This document shows positions 51,250 through 56,108 of a stretch of DNA of 56,108 nucleotides, piece after piece. The stretch is from the NCBI GenBank assembly GCA_947174505.1, contig CAMWJF010000027.1:1-56108 (forward strand). Reading direction: 5' to 3'. Made by a program: the position numbers and the translations under genes. The notes under the pieces are model-generated. The model had not been told where the DNA came from and did no database searches. It saw nothing but the letters and a program-made list of their open reading frames with translations. The stretch comes from an uncultured Lachnospiraceae bacterium. Lineage in GTDB: Bacteria; Bacillota; Clostridia; Lachnospirales; Lachnospiraceae. Positions within the stretch are counted from its first letter, which is position 1. Every line of letters starts with the position of its first letter.

Positions 51250-52202
51250 CTTGCAACCTCCATTGCCTTCATAATATTTGCGTGATCCTCCCTCGGGTAT
51301 TCATACAGATATTCTGCCAGACACACCTCTGCCATGTTTGCTCTGAATCCTATTTTCATCCCGAGTTCTTTCATACATTTTAAAGTATCGGAATTATAGG
51401 AATTACATGGATATGATACTGCTACGATTTCTTCTTTGAGTACCTCTTCAAGCTGTCTCTTATTTGTTGCATACTCCTTGAGCTGCTCTGAATAATTCTT
51501 TTTTATCATAACAGTTGGATGAGAATAAGAATGCAATCCGATAATGTTCCCCTGTTGACGCAGATCTCTCATATTATCAGTGCTTAACCATAATATTTGT
51601 GAGTTTTTTTCGATATCATACCGATACATTTCCAGCATCTTATCCATAATGACATTATATTTCTTTTCACCCAATCCCACATCACGCATATACCTAAAGC
51701 GCTTATCATTCGGTGTGTAAAATGGAAATTCCTTTAAGTATTCATCCGGGTTATAGCATTGCATTGCTTTCATTGCTTCGGTATCATGGGCAGATACAAT
51801 ACTAAAAAATGCGGCATAAAAATCCTCAATGTCTGGAAACATTAAGGATCTAAAATGCCGGTATATCTCCAGTCTCTCCATAACGCCGTCAAGCGGAGAT
51901 GTGTAGATGAACCAGAAAGCGGTTAATCCTCTATCTTTCATTACAGGGTATGCAACATCGTACTGACAAAGCAGCCCATCATCAAAGGTGAGACAGACAT
52001 CCGAAGGTGAAAGCGTACCTGTTTCTGATTTCCGTAAAAATTCTTCTGCACCAATGATATTATGGGATTTACCATAAAAATCAAGCATATCATTGAATGA
52101 TTCAGCCGAAATAGATCCTTGACCAACAATATGCTTTTGCTCATCGTGAAAATGATGATACATAATTCCGTGCGCTCTGTTTTGTACTTTGACTATCGCC
52201 AT
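51246..52202 (-). CDS. Polysaccharide deacetylase-family protein
   Basis: 318 residues. NodB-type motifs are 'CLTFDDGLLCQ' (Asp74, Asp75) and 'GLHSYSHPTVM' (His224, His228), the metal site of CE4-like enzymes, with a large insertion between them. The conserved late part 'VAVSYPCNSYNSDT' matches motif 3 with Cys in place of the usual Arg/Gly. No signal peptide, so it probably acts on a cytoplasmic nucleotide-sugar or lipid-linked substrate. ATG 52202 is weakly supported by GGTAACCATTACGAGC upstream. First gene of the pair. Confidence 0.78.
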   Translation of the reverse strand: MAIVKVQNRAHGIMYHHFHDEQKHIVGQGSISAESFNDMLDFYGKSHNIIGAEEFLRKSETGTLSPSDVCLTFDDGLLCQYDVAYPVMKDRGLTAFWFIYTSPLDGVMERLEIYRHFRSLMFPDIEDFYAAFFSIVSAHDTEAMKAMQCYNPDEYLKEFPFYTPNDKRFRYMRDVGLGEKKYNVIMDKMLEMYRYDIEKNSQILWLSTDNMRDLRQQGNIIGLHSYSHPTVMIKKNYSEQLKEYATNKRQLEEVLKEEIVAVSYPCNSYNSDTLKCMKELGMKIGFRANMAEVCLAEYLYEYPREDHANIMKAMEVAR

Positions 52203-52385
52203 GCTCGTAATGGTTACCTCTCCCTGATTTTATTTCTTTTATATTGATATTTTAAATCATATAATATTTTACGAATAAAACAGGCAAAAATCAAGTAGTA
52301 TTAATACCGCTGCAGTATTTGATCAAGCTGCCGTGCCGGCCGAACTTGTTATTTCCCCTGTGCCTCTGCAGATGTGCTGATTCTC

Positions 52386-52586
52386 TTACATTTCGCCTGA
52401 AACAGTGCATTGGCTTTTGGATTTCTGCCGATTCCTTACTGACAGAAGAAGACAATAGAAAAACAAAAAGCTGACTGATACTCGGGTAAATACTTCTGCG
52501 ATCTGTTCGCTGAAAGTGACTGACAATATCATGCGTACTATAATAATGCCTACCATAAAAGTTGCTGCAATTAATGCTTTTTTCAT
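52386..52586 (-). CDS. Small membrane protein
   Basis: 66 residues. The start at 52586 has AAAGGAGATATC eight bases upstream, a strong site, so the frame is very likely translated. Two hydrophobic segments (about residues 4-22 and 37-50, 'VSVSFLFFYCLLLSV') with a basic end. No family recognised. Upstream at 52677-52705 lie two direct TAACTTACA repeats 20 bp apart, suggesting control by an activator. Confidence 0.6.
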   Translation of the reverse strand: MKKALIAATFMVGIIIVRMILSVTFSEQIAEVFTRVSVSFLFFYCLLLSVRNRQKSKSQCTVSGEM

Positions 52587-52676
52587 ATTTTGATATCTCC
52601 TTTTCTTTGTATTACCGTGAGGTGTTTTCTTTTCTGAAATCAGGATATCAAATATGAAGAGCCGTTTCCATTGGTT

Positions 52677-52714
52677 TAACTTACAGTTTGCGATAGTAAC
52701 TTACATTTGTGTAA
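52677..52714 (-). promoter_or_regulatory. Direct repeats upstream of the small membrane protein gene
   Basis: TAACTTACA occurs at 52677-52685 and 52697-52705, exactly 20 bp apart; on the minus strand each reads TGTAAGTTA. The second also forms a palindrome CTTAC/GTAAG (52700-52714). Paired direct repeats two helical turns apart are typical of LytTR-type regulators, but no such gene is in view. Confidence 0.45.
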
Positions 52715-52755
52715 GGTTGGATGTTTTCTCCTGCCAGGAAGAGCCTGACGTGGTG

Positions 52756-53838
52756 TTACTTACTTCTTACATACGCATGCATCGGTTTTACAAGATAATA
52801 ATTTACCGGCATTTTTTCTGTAGTAATATATCCAGAGGGTGCGTCTATCAGCATCGGGATGCGGTTGGTTAGTGTCGCGCAGGTCAGTTCCACCGTCGCG
52901 GGGCGGTTTATCACTATTGTTGTATCAGGTTCCCCCTCCAACGTCCACTCGTTCCGGTCCATATCTTCCGGGCCATATACATAGCCAAGACACCGTGTCT
53001 CCAACGTAATTCCTTCCTCAGTCTCAGTTGTCACAATAGCGGACATTCCGGTCGCATTTCCCGCTTTGATTGTCATGCCAAGGGTGCTTGACTTCAGATC
53101 CTCATCATGTGTGATAGGAATGCATTCCTGCGTCTGGGAAACAATGTGAAGACCAAGTTGGCTGCAGAGCCAGCCGTTCTGGTTCCACATGTAAGAGGGC
53201 TCAATCACGCCGTCAACAATCAGCTTTTCGGTTTCTTTGTAGGACAGTCCATTATAATTTCCAATCTGTTTTTTAAACTCCTCAGTCGAGAGTCCGGCGC
53301 CGTGTCCTTCTGCAAGCGCAATACCATAGTCTTCCACATTATAGCTGCTGCTTCCACTGATTTTCTTCAAATGATGAATAGAACCTGCCAGCGTTGTGAT
53401 AAGAGAACCCCAGTACATATCTGGATATCCGCTACCGCAGAGAGTGCAGTTGTTTGCCTTTGCCAGCTTATCCAGCTCTTTGGTAATCTGATAGGATGAA
53501 TTCCACGGATACAGGGATTCCTCACAGGTAGAGATGGCATTCACTCCGTTTTTGGCACAAATGGTAAAGGCTTCTTTCACGTCAATCATAGTGGAGCGGG
53601 TGGCGATGATACAGGCCTCCGGCTTCAGCTCGCCTAAGATTCTGTCCGCGTCTTTGGCATCGGAAACTTTGACGCCAACGATGCCCGTTCCCATAATCTC
53701 TCCGATATCTTTGCCGATGACTGCCGGATTCATGTCAAATGCAGCGACCAGCTCCGCGCCTTTTTCCAATACATACCGCATCAGGTATACACTCATTTTC
53801 CCGCATCCGTATTGGGCGATCTGTACTTTTCTATTCAT
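52756..53838 (-). CDS. 2,4-diaminopentanoate dehydrogenase-like protein (DapB-N fold)
   Basis: 360 residues, start 53838 with AGGAGGTATTTTCA upstream. The N-terminal Rossmann fold is 'VQIAQYGCGKMSVYLMRYVLE', followed by 'VAAFDMNPAVIGKDIGE', as in dihydrodipicolinate reductase relatives. The middle has 'NGVNAISTCEESLYPW' and 'CGSGYPDMYWG', which I associate with 2,4-diaminopentanoate dehydrogenase of ornithine fermentation. The other ornithine degradation genes (orr, oraS/E, ortA/B) are not in the window, so the substrate is uncertain. Confidence 0.72.
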   Translation of the reverse strand: MNRKVQIAQYGCGKMSVYLMRYVLEKGAELVAAFDMNPAVIGKDIGEIMGTGIVGVKVSDAKDADRILGELKPEACIIATRSTMIDVKEAFTICAKNGVNAISTCEESLYPWNSSYQITKELDKLAKANNCTLCGSGYPDMYWGSLITTLAGSIHHLKKISGSSSYNVEDYGIALAEGHGAGLSTEEFKKQIGNYNGLSYKETEKLIVDGVIEPSYMWNQNGWLCSQLGLHIVSQTQECIPITHDEDLKSSTLGMTIKAGNATGMSAIVTTETEEGITLETRCLGYVYGPEDMDRNEWTLEGEPDTTIVINRPATVELTCATLTNRIPMLIDAPSGYITTEKMPVNYYLVKPMHAYVRSK

Positions 53839-54149
53839 TGAAAATACCTCCTGTTGAATTTTCCTAAGATTATATTTTTAACATTAATATTATTATTATC
53901 CGATTCAAACGGTCATAACCCCTTAAAATTCTCAACAGGATGGTATGGCAGAGTTTTGGGACAGAGATATAGATGAGCTTGTAAGAGCGGCAATGCCTGA
54001 TGCAATATGGTAGTAACAGAATAGAACGGTCCGGGTGGGCGGTGAAATAGAAAAACCTGACTTACCTTTATAAAATATGGATTGTGAAATGATATTGGTG
54101 AGGGTATAATGAGTACAAGAATTGAATACAAGAAATTTGCGGAGGAACG
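53839..54149. other. Intergenic region between divergent genes
   Basis: 311 bases with no convincing gene. A 22-codon frame at 53945-54013 ('MAEFWDRDIDELVRAAMPDAIW') reads like a protein tail and may be a remnant. The + strand promoter at 54082 lies at its right end. Confidence 0.4.
54082..54110 (+). promoter_or_regulatory. Promoter of the AAA-ATPase pseudogene
   Basis: TTGTGA (54082-54087) and TATAAT (54105-54110) are 17 bp apart, about 40 bases before the ATG at 54150. Confidence 0.6.
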
Positions 54150-55308
54150 ATGGGAAATTATTTAAATCCTGGTAACAGCGGATTTGCCGGTATAAGAAAT
54201 GATATTTATATTGACAAATCAGGCCTGATCGGACTGATCAATCAGACGATTGACACCCCGAGGCGTATGACCTGTGTCAGCAGACCCCGCCGTTTCGGGA
54301 AATTATTTGCGGCACAGATGCTGTGCGCCTATTATGACAAGACGTGTGACTCGGCAGGGTTTTTTTGACGGTCTGGAAATTGCCAGTGATGCACGGTTTC
54401 GGGATTATCTAAACCGATTTGATGTGATATATCTGGATATGACAGGAGTGATTGGAGAAACATCCATTGAGGACATGATACCATACATCCAGAGGAATGT
54501 GACACGTGAGCTGATGGAGCAGTATCCGAAATGGAAAGCAGCAGAAGGATTTGTGGCAACGCTGGCCAACGCAGCGGCAGCAGCGGGCAATAAATTTATT
54601 ATGATTATCGATGAGTGGGATGCACCGATCAGGGAGGCAAAGAATCGTCCGGATAATGAAACAGTGGTACGATGGATATTTTTTCAGAGACCTGGCGGCT
54701 GTTTATAATCCCAGTTCGGTTATGAAGGCAATCCGTAATGATGATTTCGATTCCTACTGGACGCAGACTTCTGCGGCGGAGAGCCTAATGGAATATATCA
54801 GCCTTGATTTTGACGGACTAAGTAAGACGGTGGCGGAGCTGATTGGCGGCGCCGAAACAAAAGTGGATACAAAAGGCTTTGCCAACGATCTGGTGACTTT
54901 TCGGGACAGGAACGATGTGCTGACGCTGCTGATTCATTTGGGATATCTGGCCTATGCTGAGGAGGCACAGAAGGCACGTATTCCCAATGAGGAGATCCGT
55001 CTGGAATTTGCAAGGGCAATACGACAGGTTAAGCGGGATGAAACCATTCGGCGGGTGCCGGATATGCAGATGTTGTGTATCTGCCGAAGAGAGATTCCGC
55101 GTTGCCGGTTTTGATTGTCGAACTGAAGTGGAATCAGTCGGCGGAAACCGCCTTGGAACAGATTAGAGACAAGCGTTATCCGATGGCATTTAAGCGTTAT
55201 GGAAGTGATATACTGCTGGTGGGGATCAGCTATGACAGAGAGGCTTTAGCAGGGAAGAGAAAACATCAATGCAGGATAGAGAAATACAGGGAACAGCTGT
55301 CGGAGTGA
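54150..55308 (+). pseudogene. Decayed AAA-ATPase-like / PD-(D/E)XK nuclease-like gene
   Basis: The reading moves through several frames. 54150 onward gives the N-terminus ('DIYIDKSGLIGLINQTID', 'CVSRPRRFGK'). A run of seven T at 54360-54366 shifts the frame; six T would restore 'GFFDGLEIA'. 'FIMIIDEWDAPIREA' is followed after 'NRPDNE' by a jump to 'KQWYDGYFFRDLAAVYNPSS', skipping some 80 residues of the family. A second jump after 'AIRQVKRDET' loses about 100 residues before 'GYADVVYLPKRDSALPVLIVELKWN', the nuclease-like core with its E.K pair. The end is 'HQCRIEKYREQLSE'. Members belong to the DUF1703-type family, often multicopy in Lachnospiraceae. Translation to full length is impossible. 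Confidence 0.85.
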
Positions 55309-55341
55309 CGGCATAGATCAGTACTAATGAGGGAAAGAGAA

Positions 55342-55377
55342 GGTTGAAAATAAGTCTGATGACCTTATTTTTCAACC
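55342..55377. repeat. Long A/T-rich hairpin after the pseudogene
   Basis: GGTTGAAAATAAG (55342-55354) pairs with CTTATTTTTCAACC (55364-55377). It may terminate transcription. It is immediately followed by a second hairpin. Confidence 0.6.
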
Positions 55378-55378
55378 G

Positions 55379-55405
55379 CGAGTTTGTGCCGGAGCCACAA
55401 ACTCG
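55379..55405. repeat. Second hairpin in tandem
   Basis: CGAGTTTGTG (55379-55388) pairs perfectly with CACAAACTCG (55396-55405), loop CCGGAGC. There is one base between it and the preceding hairpin. Confidence 0.6.
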
Positions 55406-55498
55406 GATTCGCAGCTGAGAATAAAAGTATTCTTTCGGAAAACTTTGAAATTCTCGGCGCGTGCCTTCGCAAAAAAACGCTCCGGCATGGAGGAAAAG

Positions 55499-56108
55499 AT
55501 GAGATTTATTATAACGGAAAAAAGTTTTTACATGGAAGAAGGAGGTGTGCTTTCAGAGGAACTTCAGGCGTGGCAGGAAGAATTTAAGAAAGACAAGGGA
55601 TACGCATGGTATTTGCTGGGGTTAAAAGGATGCCCTTCGGATGCCGATAGTTCTATGCGTTTTCTGTGCAGGGTAACGGAAAGCTATTTCCGATGTCTGA
55701 CTTCATTGCCTGAATTGGAACTCTCCAGGGAAAAGACAGAAGTGTTTTTGGATGTGGACACCGTATCCCGGCTGGAGGCGGAGACTCCCTTTATAATTGG
55801 TGCCGAATATCTGGATGAGAAGTGGATAGGCCGCGCATTTGACAGATTGCACGATATTTTTCAAAGAGAGATTGAGGCGTACCAGGGTACGGTGGCAATG
55901 TATCTGGCAGAACAGAGTCAGCAGCTGCGTGTGCCGGAGCGTATTTTCTTTCATCTTGTGGAGAGCAATGCGGAAGAAGGATTTCCTTTTGCTTTTCTCG
56001 CAACCTATGCAACAAAAAGTGATGGCGGAAAGATTAACCATATGCCATTACAATATGCACTGGTGGAGTATCAGACGGAACGGGAAAAGCTGTTAAAATT
56101 GTTGGCCT
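55499..56108 (+). CDS. SNF2-family helicase, N-terminal part, 3' end missing
   Basis: The frame from ATG 55499 (GGAGG six bases upstream) is open to the window end, 203 residues visible. It starts 'MRFIITEKSFYMEEGGVLSEE'-like sequence and continues with 'IFFHLVESNAEEGFPFAFLATYAT', 'HMPLQYALVEYQTEREKLLKLL'-type segments. These resemble the helicase-associated N-terminal domain that precedes the SNF2/HepA ATPase core in Clostridia. The catalytic part is beyond the edge, so the call rests on this region only. Confidence 0.65.
   Translation, partial: MRFIITEKSFYMEEGGVLSEELQAWQEEFKKDKGYAWYLLGLKGCPSDADSSMRFLCRVTESYFRCLTSLPELELSREKTEVFLDVDTVSRLEAETPFIIGAEYLDEKWIGRAFDRLHDIFQREIEAYQGTVAMYLAEQSQQLRVPERIFFHLVESNAEEGFPFAFLATYATKSDGGKINHMPLQYALVEYQTEREKLLKLLA

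Overview
The window reads as a chromosome segment of a spore-forming, anaerobic member of the Clostridia, most likely Lachnospiraceae. The grounds are: sporulation genes (spoIID, a spoIIQ-like gene, a sipL-like SPOCS/LysM gene), strong GGAGG-type ribosome binding sites with frequent TTG and GTG starts, PyrK/PyrD of the NAD-dependent class 1B type, a large BspA-type surface repeat protein, and a moderately GC-rich coding background interrupted by a few AT-rich patches. The genus is not determined. I see no tRNA, rRNA, CRISPR array, insertion sequence or prophage.

Layout. 1-4448: 3' part of a giant BspA-like leucine-rich-repeat surface protein. 4707-9368: aconitase-family hydratase, a LamG-like membrane protein and an EF-hand-like protein. 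9427-11503: spoIID and spoIIQ-like gene. 11639-14484: amidohydrolase and a lipoprotein with a degenerate GH9 fold. 14594-22403: plsC (minus), PrcB-like lipoprotein, pyrC, HAD phosphatase, GNAT, XRE regulator (minus), isochorismatase-like hydrolase, ogt, pyrK-pyrD. 22582-24138: sipL-like gene. 24385-25059: AT-rich orphan SUKH/SMI1-KNR4 gene. 25358-29764: membrane-fused spermidine-synthase-like protein, GH42 beta-galactosidase (minus), DUF5610-like protein (minus). 30080-33888: ispE-gntR-small secreted protein-murI-DUF1934, and a minus-strand membrane protein. 34165-38982: trigger-factor/FKBP lipoprotein, asnS, NlpC/P60 hydrolase, TIGR01212 radical SAM protein. 38979-46603: a nickel block, with a structured leader and terminator, then larE-larB-larC (nickel-pincer cofactor synthesis), then a nickel/peptide-type ABC importer. 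46831-50333: chemoreceptor and diguanylate cyclase. 50455-53838 (minus, AT-rich): deacetylase and formyltransferase pair, a small membrane protein, and a diaminopentanoate-dehydrogenase-like enzyme. 54150-55308: decayed AAA-ATPase/PD-(D/E)XK pseudogene. 55499-end: N-terminus of a SNF2-type helicase.

Two observations stand out. First, an intergenic two-hairpin element recurs nine times (six full, three short), always on the + strand and, in eight of nine, beginning within about 15 bases of a stop codon of a + strand gene. Its arms show compensatory changes between copies, and one copy has supplied the last codons and stop of larB. Second, the lar/nik nickel block starts with a promoter, three packed hairpins, a candidate antiterminator and a long intrinsic terminator. 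This is the architecture of a transcriptional riboswitch whose class I cannot assign. A further leader at 8041-8220 carries three mutually exclusive complementary segments followed by a terminator.
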